Assembly: GCA_002897855.1 (NCBI GenBank)
Contig: BDTO01000057.1
Span: 1-39,219, forward strand
DNA: 39,219 nucleotides
DNA from: a bacterium BMS3Bbin05
GTDB lineage: Bacteria; Nitrospirota; Thermodesulfovibrionia; Thermodesulfovibrionales; BMS3Bbin05
Reading direction: 5' to 3'
In this document: piece after piece, positions 14,756 through 23,304 of the stretch
How the letters are laid out: every line of letters starts with the position of its first letter
How positions within the stretch are numbered: the stretch's first letter is position 1
Made by a program: the position numbers and the translations under genes
The notes under the pieces: generated by a model
Database searches by the model: none
What the model was told of the DNA's origin: nothing
Seen by the model: the letters and a program-made list of their open reading frames with translations, nothing else

Positions 14756-14839
14756 GAGTCTGTTGCACAAATAGTCATTTTCTCATTCTGCCATTCATCA
14801 CTGTGAAATGCTAAAATATCGTGGACAGCAGTGACAATA

Positions 14840-15029
14840 CTTAACGGGCTGTTGCCCAAATATGAAAATGCCCTTATTGTCATTCTGAACTTGATTCAGA
14901 ATCTAAAAAAATAATGAGGTATGAGACCCTGAAACAATATTCCGGGGGTTTTCGGGACACATGGTTCAGAGCCTGCCCTGAATTTATTTCAGGGGTGATA
15001 ATTTATGGTTTGGGCAACAGCCCGTTAAG
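14840..15029. mobile_element. MITE family C, copy C1 (190 bp)
   Basis: Perfect 21-bp terminal inverted repeats at 14840-14860 (starting cttaacgggctgttgccc) and 15009-15029. The interior has attctgaac-ttgattcagaat and tgaatttatttcagggg palindromes and no ORF. It ends 17 bases before the aminopeptidase start, so it may supply or mask upstream signals. Confidence 0.8.
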
Positions 15030-15046
15030 AATTAACAGGAGGTCGA

Positions 15047-16429
15047 ATGGAAGACAAGAAACTGGAGAAATTAAGAAAGAAACTGGGATATGAAAGAAAA
15101 AGCGGGTGGGAAAGTGTAAAAGGTGACGAGGTTTTTTCATTTGCAGAAGCCTATAAAGAGTTTTTGAGCGAAGTCAAGACCGAACGTGAGGCTGTACACT
15201 ATTTTGTCCAGAGGGCCGCCGGTCTCGGTTTTTCCGAAAATTCTTCGGACAGGATATCTATTGCAAACAGGGGTAAAAACCTTATGCTTGTCAGAAAGGG
15301 CAGGAAGCCGGTTGCGGACGGGATAAGGATCATAGCCTCACATATCGATTGCCCGAGAATTGATCTGAAGCAGGTTCCCGTGTACGAGGACAATGACCTT
15401 GCCTTTTTTCACACTCATTACTATGGCGGAATAAAAAAATATCAGTGGGCAAACATCCCGCTTGAGATAAGAGGCACTGTTATTGATAAGGATGGGAAAG
15501 CTGTCTCTGTAAGACTGGGCCAGAATGAGGGAATGGTTTTTGTTGTGCCCGACCTCTGTCCGCACCTGTCGCACAAGGCGCAGGATGATAAAAAAGCTAC
15601 CGAGGTTATTACGGGAGAGAATCTTTCGTTACTCGCGGCGAGTATTCCGGAGGAGGGCAAAGGCAAGGACAGGGTAAAGCTGCACCTTTTAAAACTTCTC
15701 AATGAAAAATACGGAATAGTGGAGGAGGATCTGATATCGAGCGAGCTGGAGGCGGTTCCGGCCATGAGTGCGATGGACCTTGGTATTGACAGAAGCATGA
15801 TCGCCGCATATGGCCAGGATGACCGGATATGCGCATTTACTTCATGTGAGGCATTTTTCGATGTGGAAGAACCGGAATATACAGCAGTCGTATTTCTTGC
15901 AGACAAGGAGGAGATAGGGTCGGAGGGTTCAACCGGGATGAACTCGCTTTTCCTTATCAGGGGGCTGTACAGGGCAGCGAGGACATTTGGTGAAAAGCTT
16001 GATGAAGGCAGTATGCTCGATCTCCTCTCAAAGAGCGGCGCACTTTCAGCCGATGTTAATGGAGCTGTTAACCCGCTTTACAAGTCTGTATACGAAAATG
16101 ATAACGCAAGTTTTCTAAGTTCAGGGATTGTTGTCACAAAGTTTACCGGCCATGGTGGAAAATACATGGCAAACGATGCAGATGCAGAATGGGTAGCTCA
16201 TATCAGAAACATCCTGAACGAGGCCGGCATCACCTGGCAGACGGGGGAACTGGGAAAGGTTGATGAAGGCGGTGGCGGGACGGTTGCAAAATTTCTTGCC
16301 AGGTACGGAATGAATGTCATAGATGCCGGGCCTGCGCTGATTTCCATGCATTCCCCCTATGAGATTTCATCAAAGGTGGATCTCTTTGAGACATACAGGG
16401 CATATAAACAGTTTATCCTGAAGGGATAA
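15047..16429 (+). CDS. M18-family aminopeptidase
   Basis: A 460-aa protein preceded by CAGGAGG. Motifs of the dinuclear-zinc M18 peptidases are visible: IIASHIDCPRIDLK (first zinc His/Asp), FLADKEEIGSEGSTGM (catalytic Glu pair with following zinc ligands), and VTKFTGHGGKYMANDADAEWVAHIRNIL with a late ISMHSPYEISSKVDLFETY that carries the last His. Length matches the family (about 420-480). M18 enzymes are cytosolic homo-oligomers that remove N-terminal acidic or neutral residues from peptides. It lies alone between repeat elements, so it has its own transcription unit. Confidence 0.9.
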   Translation: MEDKKLEKLRKKLGYERKSGWESVKGDEVFSFAEAYKEFLSEVKTEREAVHYFVQRAAGLGFSENSSDRISIANRGKNLMLVRKGRKPVADGIRIIASHIDCPRIDLKQVPVYEDNDLAFFHTHYYGGIKKYQWANIPLEIRGTVIDKDGKAVSVRLGQNEGMVFVVPDLCPHLSHKAQDDKKATEVITGENLSLLAASIPEEGKGKDRVKLHLLKLLNEKYGIVEEDLISSELEAVPAMSAMDLGIDRSMIAAYGQDDRICAFTSCEAFFDVEEPEYTAVVFLADKEEIGSEGSTGMNSLFLIRGLYRAARTFGEKLDEGSMLDLLSKSGALSADVNGAVNPLYKSVYENDNASFLSSGIVVTKFTGHGGKYMANDADAEWVAHIRNILNEAGITWQTGELGKVDEGGGGTVAKFLARYGMNVIDAGPALISMHSPYEISSKVDLFETYRAYKQFILKG

Positions 16430-16763
16430 AATTATTTGGATCAATATGACAAACTCGTAAAAAGTCAGAAATACTGTATTCTGTCATTCTGAACTTGGTT
16501 CAGAATCTATATAAATAAACGACTTATGAGACCCTGAAGCAAGTTCAGGGTGACAATCAGGGTCTTTTTACGAAACCATCAATAATGACAAACTCGTAAA
16601 AAGTGTATTAAAGGCTCTTTTGTCGTTCCGAGCCTGTCGAAGAATCTTTCCTTGACCCCTCCTTTCTCCTCCCCTTAACAAGGGGAGGCTGAGTGGGGTG
16701 GTTATCCTGTACTGGGGAGACAATTTATGACTTTTTATGACTTTATCAATGTTATTGTTATCT
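16430..16763. repeat. family D inverted-repeat element and fragment
   Basis: tcgtaaaaag (16455-16464) and ctttttacga (16564-16573) bound a roughly 120-bp element with internal attctgaac/gttcagaat and ccctgaagcaagttcaggg palindromes. A second left end (aaactcgtaaaaag, about 16591) starts a truncated copy, followed by a different piece with ccccttaacaagggg. No gene is supported. Confidence 0.65.
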
Positions 16764-17366
16764 ATGGATCCTTTGGGCAAAAAAGAACTCCTGTCTTTTT
16801 ATGACAGGCATTTTAAGGATTTCGGCGATGATCCGCGGGCTGTGAGGTGGGCTCCGGGGGGACAGCGCCGGCGTTATGAGGCGCTTCTGCAAATTACCGG
16901 CGATATCACCGGCAAAGATATCCTTGATTTCGGCTGCGGAAAGGGTGATTTATACGGTTTTATCCTGGAAAAGGGGCTCTCCCTCTGCTATTGTGGAGTG
17001 GATGTGAATAAGAATTTTATTGATTTTGCAGCTCGTAAATTCCCCGGGGCGGAATTCATTGCAGCAGACATTGAAGAATCAGGTCTACGGCGATTATTTG
17101 ATATTATCCTTTGTTGCGGGGTATTCAATCTCAGGGTCGGGGGCATAGAGGAGTCGGTCAGGAATGTATTAAAAAAACTCTTCGGGTTATGCAGGGAGGC
17201 CATGCATTTTAACGTTCTTTCATATAATACACTTCAAAGGGACATCGAGCTTTTTTATGTCAGGCCTGAAGAAATATCTCGATTCATACGCACTGAACTG
17301 ACCGTTAATGCGGTAATGAGAGATGACCTGGTAAAGGGTGACCTCTTTTTGTCGATCTACAAATAA
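16764..17366 (+). CDS. class I SAM-dependent methyltransferase
   Basis: About 200 aa. ILDFGCGKGDLYGFI is the SAM-binding motif I. CGVDVNKNFIDFAARKFPGAEFIAADI supplies motif II with the acidic ribose-binding residue, and FDIILCCGVFNL is motif IV-like. No substrate can be inferred. Starts at 16737 and 16764 are both in frame, neither with a clear ribosome-binding site; ATG 16764 begins a sequence (MDPLGKKELLSFYDRHF) that looks like a natural N-terminus. An out-of-frame ATG at 16727 with GGGGAGA upstream could start a short leader peptide. It is flanked by repeats on both sides. Confidence 0.78.
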   Translation: MDPLGKKELLSFYDRHFKDFGDDPRAVRWAPGGQRRRYEALLQITGDITGKDILDFGCGKGDLYGFILEKGLSLCYCGVDVNKNFIDFAARKFPGAEFIAADIEESGLRRLFDIILCCGVFNLRVGGIEESVRNVLKKLFGLCREAMHFNVLSYNTLQRDIELFYVRPEEISRFIRTELTVNAVMRDDLVKGDLFLSIYK

Positions 17367-17432
17367 ACAGAAGCCTGATACCCAAAAACAGATATGGAAA
17401 AGGCATGAGAGTTGACCGGCCAGGGCCCTTCA
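17367..17432. other. short intergenic spacer
   Basis: Nothing recognised between the methyltransferase stop and the family C element. Confidence 0.3.
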
Positions 17433-17745
17433 TTAACGGGCTGTTGCCCAAACTATAAATTGTCATCCCTGAACTTGTTTATTGTCATCCCTGAACTTGT
17501 TTATTGTCATCCCTGAACTTGTTTATTGTCATCCCTGAACTTGTTTATTGTCATCCCTGAACTTGTTTATTGTCATCCCTGAACTTGTTTATTGTCACCC
17601 TGAACTTGTTTATTGTCACCCTGAACTTGTTTATTGTCACCCTGAACTTGTTTCAGGGTCTCGTACCTCATTATTTTTATTAGATTCTGAATCAAGTTCA
17701 GAATGACAGTAAGGGCATTTTCATATTTGGGTAACAGCCTGTTTA
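17433..17745. mobile_element. MITE family C, copy C2, internally expanded
   Basis: Left end ttaacgggctgttgcccaaa (17433-17452); right end tttgggtaacagcctgttta (17726-17745), an imperfect inverted copy. The right part (attctgaatcaagttcagaatgacagtaagggcattttcat) is the reverse complement of the left part of C1, so the copy is inverted relative to C1. One arm has expanded into a nine-copy tandem array. Confidence 0.75.
17459..17653. repeat. tandem array, six 22-bp and three 21-bp units
   Basis: The unit attgtcatccctgaacttg-ttt repeats six times, then three units have lost one T (attgtcaccctgaacttg-ttt). The shorter units are adjacent, so the one-base variant arose before the last duplications. 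There are no spacers; this is slippage or unequal exchange inside a MITE. On the minus strand it produces an artefactual repetitive ORF. Confidence 0.9.
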
Positions 17746-17934
17746 TTGCAGCCCCCGGTCTATCCGGGCCTCCGGATTTAGAGTTAACAGATGAAACGGG
17801 ATTTTTCATTCCGGGCCTCCCGGGATAGTATGCAGATTTTCGATTCCGGGTTGTGAAAAATATGGGCCAAATCACCAGAATCGGGGGATTTTATACACTA
17901 CTCTGCGTGTTTTCGGAGATGGTGCTGGAAGTTT
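17746..17934. other. intergenic stretch downstream of ccdA
   Basis: Contains related GC-rich pieces (atccgggcctcc and ccgggcctcccgggat) but no convincing terminator and no gene. Confidence 0.3.
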
Positions 17935-18657
17935 CTATAAATTAATTCCGAAGTCCGGGAAGAAACGTGTAAGCTGGCTTACCTGGTTGGTCAGCAGCAT
18001 TATCCCGAATATGACCATGAGCAGACCGCTTATTATCATGATCACTCGCATGTATCTCTGTATCTTTTTTGAATGACTCAGGAAGGTGTTGATTGCGAGC
18101 GATGCTATAAGAAATGGTATCGCCAGACCAAGCGAATAGACGGCCAGCAGCTTGATCCCGTAAAGGGCGGAACCCTTGGTGCTGGCATAAAGAAGAATGC
18201 TCCCCAGTATGGGGCCGATGCAGGGTGTCCAGCCTGCTGCGAAGGTCATGCCGATTACGAATGCACCCACATATCCTGATGGTTTTCCTGCAAGATGGAA
18301 TTTCTTTTCTTTGGAAAAGAGACCAATGTTGACGAAACCGGCTACAAAAAGGCCGAATATAATAATAATGATACCCCCGGCAATCCGGATCGTGTCCTGA
18401 TAATTGAACAGAAAACGGCCTATGGCGGATGAAGAGGCTCCAAGGGAAATAAAGACGGCAGAAAACCCGAATATGAATGCCAGCGAATTAGTGAGTGTCA
18501 GAAACCTTATTCTTGCCCTGTCCGTTTTGCCCGTAAGGTCTTCAAATGATATACCCGTGATAAACGATACATAGGACGGTAGTAGTGGAAGTACGCAGGG
18601 AGATAAAAATGAAATTACTCCGGCCAGAAATGAGATAGAATAAGATACGTCCTTCAT
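17935..18657 (-). CDS. ccdA: CcdA/DsbD-type thiol-disulfide transmembrane transporter
   Basis: A 240-aa protein with six membrane helices. The redox-active cysteines are in FLSPCVLPLLPSY (helix 1) and GWTPCIGPILGS (helix 4), the defining CcdA pair. It carries reducing equivalents from cytoplasmic thioredoxin across the membrane to keep apocytochrome CXXCH cysteines reduced for haem attachment. ATG 18657 is chosen over GTG 18666 because AGGAGG lies ten bases before the ATG and only one before the GTG. It overlaps the mog stop by four bases. The abundance of c-type cytochromes in the window makes the cytochrome maturation role likely. Confidence 0.9.
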   Translation of the reverse strand: MKDVSYSISFLAGVISFLSPCVLPLLPSYVSFITGISFEDLTGKTDRARIRFLTLTNSLAFIFGFSAVFISLGASSSAIGRFLFNYQDTIRIAGGIIIIIFGLFVAGFVNIGLFSKEKKFHLAGKPSGYVGAFVIGMTFAAGWTPCIGPILGSILLYASTKGSALYGIKLLAVYSLGLAIPFLIASLAINTFLSHSKKIQRYMRVIMIISGLLMVIFGIMLLTNQVSQLTRFFPDFGINL

Positions 18658-19148
18658 CTTGCGCACTCCTCCTTTGAACCCTTTATTTTTTCAACTGCGT
18701 GGGGAATTGTACCGAGTATTGCCTCAAGGTTTTCCTTTGCCGCCTTTGGACTGCCGGGCAGATTTATGATAAGGCACTCTTTCCTTACTCCTGCAACGGC
18801 CCTGGAGAGCATGGCACGATTTGTATATTGCATGCTGTGATTTCGCATTGCCTCGGCTATCCCCGGGACCTCTCTGTCGATCACCTTTAAGGTAGCCTCA
18901 GGCGTAAAATCTCTTGGTGACAAACCGGTTCCCCCGGTTGTAAGTATCAGATCCGATTTTTCAGAATAATCTTTCAATTTTGACACAATAGTTTCGGAGT
19001 CATCGGGGATTATATCATATTCGACTACTTTATAAAGGGTAGGGTCTAATGATTCCTTAACAGTTCTGCCGCTAAAATCGTCTCTTTCACCCTTTGAGCC
19101 CCTGTCGCTCATTGTCAAAATCGATACACTTATCTTTTCCTCTATCAT
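18654..19148 (-). CDS. mog: MogA/MoaB-family molybdopterin adenylyltransferase
   Basis: A 164-aa protein. It shows SILTMSDRGSKGERDDFSGRTVKE, the DLILTTGGTGLSPRDFTPEAT motif that binds molybdopterin, and INLPGSPKAAKENLEAIL. The enzyme adenylates molybdopterin before molybdate insertion. It overlaps its neighbours by four bases on both sides, so MOSC-mog-ccdA is one tight operon. Whether it is functionally MogA or MoaB cannot be settled here. Confidence 0.9.
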   Translation of the reverse strand: MIEEKISVSILTMSDRGSKGERDDFSGRTVKESLDPTLYKVVEYDIIPDDSETIVSKLKDYSEKSDLILTTGGTGLSPRDFTPEATLKVIDREVPGIAEAMRNHSMQYTNRAMLSRAVAGVRKECLIINLPGSPKAAKENLEAILGTIPHAVEKIKGSKEECAR

Positions 19149-19594
19149 AAATTATCCTTTTGTATTTCTACCATGTCACCCTGTTTGAGAATCCCGCCTC
19201 TTATAATCTTTATAAAAATACCCTCCTTAGGCATCACACAATCTCCTGCCTGATAGTATATTGCGCATCGACTATGACACTCCTTGCCGATCTGGCTTAC
19301 TTCAGCGAGGACATCGGCCCCGATAAGCAGCCGGGTTCCGACAGGGATGCCCGGAAGGTCAATGCCCTCCGTTGTAATATTTTCTGCAAAGTCACCCGGC
19401 TTTACATCAAGCCCCTTTTGCTGCATCTTCCGTATACTCTCAAGTGCAAGGAGACTTACCTGCCTGTGCCATTCTGAAGAGGCATGAGCATCCCCTTCCA
19501 TGCCGAAATTGTCTCTTATTATTACCTCACTGACAGGTTTCTTCCTTACCCCTTTGCGGCCACTTATATTAATTGATACAATTCTTCCGGCCAT
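19145..19594 (-). CDS. MOSC-domain protein
   Basis: A 149-aa single-domain MOSC protein with GMEGDAHASSEWHRQVSLLALESI, DVKPGDFAENITTEGI, GTRLLIGADVLAEVSQIGKECHSRCAIYYQ and a late GILKQGDMVEI. The conserved cysteine in KECHSRC corresponds to the Moco-binding or sulfur-relay Cys of the MOSC family. Its place before mog suggests a role in molybdenum cofactor trafficking or sulfuration. No ribosome-binding site is visible before ATG 19594. Confidence 0.9.
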   Translation of the reverse strand: MAGRIVSINISGRKGVRKKPVSEVIIRDNFGMEGDAHASSEWHRQVSLLALESIRKMQQKGLDVKPGDFAENITTEGIDLPGIPVGTRLLIGADVLAEVSQIGKECHSRCAIYYQAGDCVMPKEGIFIKIIRGGILKQGDMVEIQKDNL

Positions 19595-19599
19595 TTTCC

Positions 19600-19605
19600 A
19601 TTATA
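19600..19605 (-). promoter_or_regulatory. -10 box of the MOSC operon, possibly leaderless
   Basis: A perfect TATAAT on the minus strand ends five bases before the MOSC ATG, so transcription could begin at or next to the start codon. The best -35 (ttctca, 18-base spacing) is weak. Confidence 0.4.
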
Positions 19606-19791
19606 CCATCATGGCAGCCATAATGAGAAATTTCAGATTTTTTCTTATTATTTATTATTATAATGTTATGATATAATCAGTTACATACATATACATTTTT
19701 TGATCTATTGATCTAAGAGGAAATATAAAGTCTGCCTTGCCTCCCGATGTTCTGAAATTTATGTGAGGAAAATAAGTCAAAACTAAAAAAT

Positions 19792-21525
19792 ATGGAGTTA
19801 ATGGTGAAGAGGATTGTCATATTGATTACATTAATCATGTGTATTGGTGTCAACTCTTTTGCTGATAAAACGGAAAAAAAAGATATTTTCAGTGATTTCG
19901 CTGATGATGCTGTTTCATATTTTGCGCCTGTCTCAGGGACTGTTACCGGCGTAAAAGGCGACATTGCTGAAATAGGGATCGGCAGATCTGAAGGGATTAG
20001 AAAGGGTATGAGGCTGAAGGTCTTCAGAGAAGGAGAAGAGTTCCGTCATCCTGTGACAGGTGAGTTTTTGGGAAAGATAGAGTCTGAATCAGGCAGTGTA
20101 GAGGTCGTGGACGTTGAAGAAAAAGAGAGCAGCGTCAAGGTTCTGAGCGGTGATATAAAGGCCGGAGACAGGGTCAGGATCTCCAGTGGAACCTTACCAA
20201 TATTTTTTTATCAGACCAGGAGCGTTGACTGGGCCGTTGGTGATGCACTTTACAGGAAATTCAAAGATACCGGCAGATTTCAGATAGTCGAAACGGGAGT
20301 GGATAAGGACGATGTCGGGGTGATGCTGAATGAAGCAGAAAAGCATAAGGTGGTTTATTGTGTTTTTGTAGAACAGAGAAAGATTGAAGGGCATGAAATG
20401 CTTGAAGTGAGTCTTTATTATCCGGACGGGACGAGGTTTTATAAAAGAGCCAGGCGGATATCGGATGAAAAAATGAAGGAACTCAAGTTCGGATACAGTT
20501 TCCTGAAAAAAGTCGAGACTTCTTTCCAGCTCTCCTATGAAGTCCCGTCATCCACGGATTTTATATCTTCCTGCGATCTTAACGGTGACGGATCAAGGGA
20601 GCTTGTAATGGCAATAGATACCGATATCGAGGTATTCAAGTTCGGGGTAACCCTTAAGCTCCTCTATTTCAGGAATACAGGTCGTTTGAATGAGATTGTA
20701 GCGCTTGGCTGCCAGGACATTGATAATGACGGGAAGGCAGAGATAGTCGTTACGTCGGTTGTAGAAAGCGGAGGCGGGGATGTGGCAGACGACAGTACCT
20801 CCGGGGTAAATGTGTCCCGGGTTTCTGATAATAGCGTGGTATCGGAAGTCTTTGGTCTTAAGAATGGTGCCCTGATTACCAAATATACAACTGCCGGGTT
20901 TATGCGCGCAGTTAAACAAAAACTTTATTACCAGGCGTTTTCACGCAATGAAGGGTACTCGGGTGATGTTTATATAATGAATAAGGGCGATAAATGGGAA
21001 AAAGGGGAGGCATTAAAACTGCCTGCCGGCGTCAATATTTATGACTTTATGCCGTTCAGAGTAAAGGATTCAGATTATTATCTTGTCGTGGACGACTCAG
21101 GTTACATTGATATATTCAATTCTGAAGGATTGAGGACATGGAGGAGAAAAGAGAAACTTGGAGGTTTTTTACGGGAATATACAATACCCGGACAGGCCAT
21201 TACAATGCAGTCAACGAAATGGTATGTAAAAGACAGAATAGTTCCGTATCATGGAAGATTCCTTGTAATAAACAGGAATCCTGTGGCACGGAATGCCATG
21301 GGATTGGGCTTCTCTTCCGGAGAGATTCTCGGGTTGGCCGTCAACGGTTTATCGGTAAATGAGAAAAAAATACTTAAGGATATCGGCGGTACGTTGCTTG
21401 ACTTTACGGTTATGGATGACAGGATAGCTGTACTTGTAAGGCCTTTTCTTGGTATAAAGATGGGTAATATATTGAAGGGCGAAAATCCCTTTAAGAGGAA
21501 TCTCTATGTATTTTCATTACAATAG
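19792..21525 (+). CDS. secreted FlgT/VCBS-like protein of unknown function
   Basis: A 577-aa protein with a signal peptide (MVKRIVILITLIMCIGVNSFA). The region about 40-130 (GTVTGVKGDIAEIGIGRSEGIRKGMRLKVFREGEEFRHPVTGEFLGKIESESG) resembles the SH3-like domain found in FlgT and related proteins. The middle has two Ca-binding FG-GAP/VCBS loops: CDLNGDGSRELVMAI and QDIDNDGKAEIVVT. The rest looks like propeller blades. ATG 19792 or 19801 are both possible. A TATAAT at 19672-19677 may belong to its promoter. A similar FG-GAP/SH3 protein may play an envelope role, and the uppS gene follows by 19 bases. Confidence 0.7.
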   Translation: MELMVKRIVILITLIMCIGVNSFADKTEKKDIFSDFADDAVSYFAPVSGTVTGVKGDIAEIGIGRSEGIRKGMRLKVFREGEEFRHPVTGEFLGKIESESGSVEVVDVEEKESSVKVLSGDIKAGDRVRISSGTLPIFFYQTRSVDWAVGDALYRKFKDTGRFQIVETGVDKDDVGVMLNEAEKHKVVYCVFVEQRKIEGHEMLEVSLYYPDGTRFYKRARRISDEKMKELKFGYSFLKKVETSFQLSYEVPSSTDFISSCDLNGDGSRELVMAIDTDIEVFKFGVTLKLLYFRNTGRLNEIVALGCQDIDNDGKAEIVVTSVVESGGGDVADDSTSGVNVSRVSDNSVVSEVFGLKNGALITKYTTAGFMRAVKQKLYYQAFSRNEGYSGDVYIMNKGDKWEKGEALKLPAGVNIYDFMPFRVKDSDYYLVVDDSGYIDIFNSEGLRTWRRKEKLGGFLREYTIPGQAITMQSTKWYVKDRIVPYHGRFLVINRNPVARNAMGLGFSSGEILGLAVNGLSVNEKKILKDIGGTLLDFTVMDDRIAVLVRPFLGIKMGNILKGENPFKRNLYVFSLQ

Positions 21526-21544
21526 TATAGTTTGGGAGGGATAA

Positions 21545-22264
21545 GTGATACCAGTTGGCAAGATACCCAGGCACATAGGCATTATAATGGACGGGAACGG
21601 GAGATGGGCGCAGTCAAGAGGATTATCACGTATTGAGGGACACCGGCAGGGTGCAAGACGGACAAAAGATATAATAAAAGCTGCAATCAATGCCGGCGTG
21701 AAAGTACTTACCCTTTATGCCTTTTCCATTGAAAACTGGAACAGGCCGATTCTTGAAGTTAACACATTAATGGGTCTCTTCACTCATTATCTTCAGGTCG
21801 AGATAGGTGAACTTGTCCGCGATCATTCCATAGTTTTCAGGGTGATCGGCGACAGGGAAAGGCTTCCCGGGAAGATAAGGGATCTGATTTCCGGGATAGA
21901 AGTGAGCACGGCGGGTAATGAAGGCATGACTCTTGTCCCTGCCGTCAGTTACGGCGGACGGGACGAAATATTACGCGCAGTCAAAAAGATAGTAAAAGAC
22001 GGTGTATCAGCCGATAATATTGATGAGAAATTATTTGAGGGGCTACTGGATACAGCAGGACTGCCGCCGGTTGATCTGGTTATCAGGACGAGCGGCGAAG
22101 AGAGGTTGAGCAATTTTCTTTTGTGGCAGAGCGCATATGCCGAATTTTATTTTGCTGATACTCTGTGGCCGGATTTCACCAATGACGAGTTCTTGTCTGC
22201 AATAGGTGATTTCCAGAAGAGAGACAGACGGTTTGGGGAGATAGAACGTGGAGGTAAAATCTGA
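21545..22264 (+). CDS. uppS: isoprenyl (undecaprenyl) diphosphate synthase
   Basis: A 239-aa cis-prenyltransferase. Diagnostic blocks are IGIIMDGNGRWAQSRG (catalytic Asp), GHRQGARRTKDII, LTLYAFSIENWNRP and VIRTSGEERLSNFLLWQSAYAEFYF. The enzyme extends farnesyl diphosphate with isopentenyl units to make the lipid carrier for peptidoglycan and LPS O-chains. It starts at GTG 21545 behind GGGAGG. The stop shares one base with the cdsA start. Confidence 0.95.
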   Translation: MIPVGKIPRHIGIIMDGNGRWAQSRGLSRIEGHRQGARRTKDIIKAAINAGVKVLTLYAFSIENWNRPILEVNTLMGLFTHYLQVEIGELVRDHSIVFRVIGDRERLPGKIRDLISGIEVSTAGNEGMTLVPAVSYGGRDEILRAVKKIVKDGVSADNIDEKLFEGLLDTAGLPPVDLVIRTSGEERLSNFLLWQSAYAEFYFADTLWPDFTNDEFLSAIGDFQKRDRRFGEIERGGKI

Positions 22265-23052
22265 TGCACAGGACCCGTCTGGTCTCGGCCCTGATTCTCA
22301 TGCCGCTGCTTATTTTATATATAATGTATCTGCCTCCCGTTTTTTTTCTGTTTCTGATCATGCTTATATCCATGACCGGCCAGTATGAATTCTATTCGAT
22401 ATTCAGTGTTGAGAAGAAATACCGTGTCATAGGTCTACTATCGGGGGGGGTCGTCTTTTTTCTTGTCTACACGGATGGATCACCGCCCGCGGATTTTGCA
22501 GCGGTACTGTTTGTTCTTGTTGCCGTCATAAGACTGTTTGCGAAAAAATCTCCGGATAACGCCCTCAGGGATGTTTCTTATGTGCTTGCCGGAGTCGTGT
22601 ATGTGCCCTTTCTTCTGAGTTACCAGATAAAATTGAGGGAATTCGGACCCCAGTGGATAATCTATCTGGACTCCTGCGTATGGGGCGCCGACAGCCTTGC
22701 ATATTACCTGGGCAAATCTTTTGGCAGGAGGAAACTATATAGGACGGTCAGTCCCAATAAAACTCTGATGGGAGCAACCGGATCACTTATTGGTGCAGTT
22801 CTGGTTTCGTATGTCTTCAGCATTATATTATCGCTTGAATTGTCGTTTTTGCAGGCGATAGCTATAGGGTTTGTGATCGGCTTTGTATCCATTATCGGAG
22901 ATCTGGTTGAATCTATGTTCAAGCGGGATTCAGGAATAAAGGATTCAGGCAGCATTGTCCCCGGGCATGGGGGAATTCTTGACAAGATTGACGGCATCCT
23001 TGTTGTTTCGCCTGTCGTTTACTGGATAATATCAAGTATTATCGTTTTATAA
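22264..23052 (+). CDS. cdsA: phosphatidate cytidylyltransferase
   Basis: A 262-aa membrane protein with about seven or eight helices. The C-terminal signature FKRDSGIKDSGSIVPGHGGILDKIDGI is the CdsA motif that binds CTP and Mg. It makes CDP-diacylglycerol for phospholipid synthesis. The one-base overlap with uppS shows coupled translation. In many bacteria dxr and rseP follow directly; here a 650-bp repeat-filled gap intervenes. Confidence 0.95.
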   Translation: MHRTRLVSALILMPLLILYIMYLPPVFFLFLIMLISMTGQYEFYSIFSVEKKYRVIGLLSGGVVFFLVYTDGSPPADFAAVLFVLVAVIRLFAKKSPDNALRDVSYVLAGVVYVPFLLSYQIKLREFGPQWIIYLDSCVWGADSLAYYLGKSFGRRKLYRTVSPNKTLMGATGSLIGAVLVSYVFSIILSLELSFLQAIAIGFVIGFVSIIGDLVESMFKRDSGIKDSGSIVPGHGGILDKIDGILVVSPVVYWIISSIIVL

Positions 23053-23304
23053 ACAGAGGGGATGATAAGCTGGATTAATTGATCTTCCCTGTGGCAAGAC
23101 CACAGAGCATCTAATGCAGGGAAAATTGTATTATTATATTCGCGCACTTGGCCCCGTGGAAAACCACGGGGAATATGCTCGCTATTCATTTAAGATTGGT
23201 AATAACAGTTAATTGATCGACTATACAGGGCAAATGAAAGTGCCGGATCAATGCAGGTAAATGAAGAATGGATAGTTTCCTGAAACCTTTGTCGCGTGGC
23301 TATT
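23053..23304. other. gap with two short hairpins
   Basis: ccctgtggcaagaccacag (about 23089) and ccccgtggaaaaccacgggg (about 23152) are hairpin-forming. The second has a perfect 8-bp stem with a 4-base loop and could be a terminator for uppS-cdsA, but no T run follows. No gene is seen. Confidence 0.45.

Noticed and set aside
17459-17653. CRISPR-like regular repeats
   Set aside because: The units abut without spacers, are AT-rich MITE pieces and no cas gene is nearby.
17573-17875. 100-aa minus-strand ORF with repeated QVQGDNK
   Set aside because: It is the translation of the tandem array; it has no start signal and reads the repeat as peptide.
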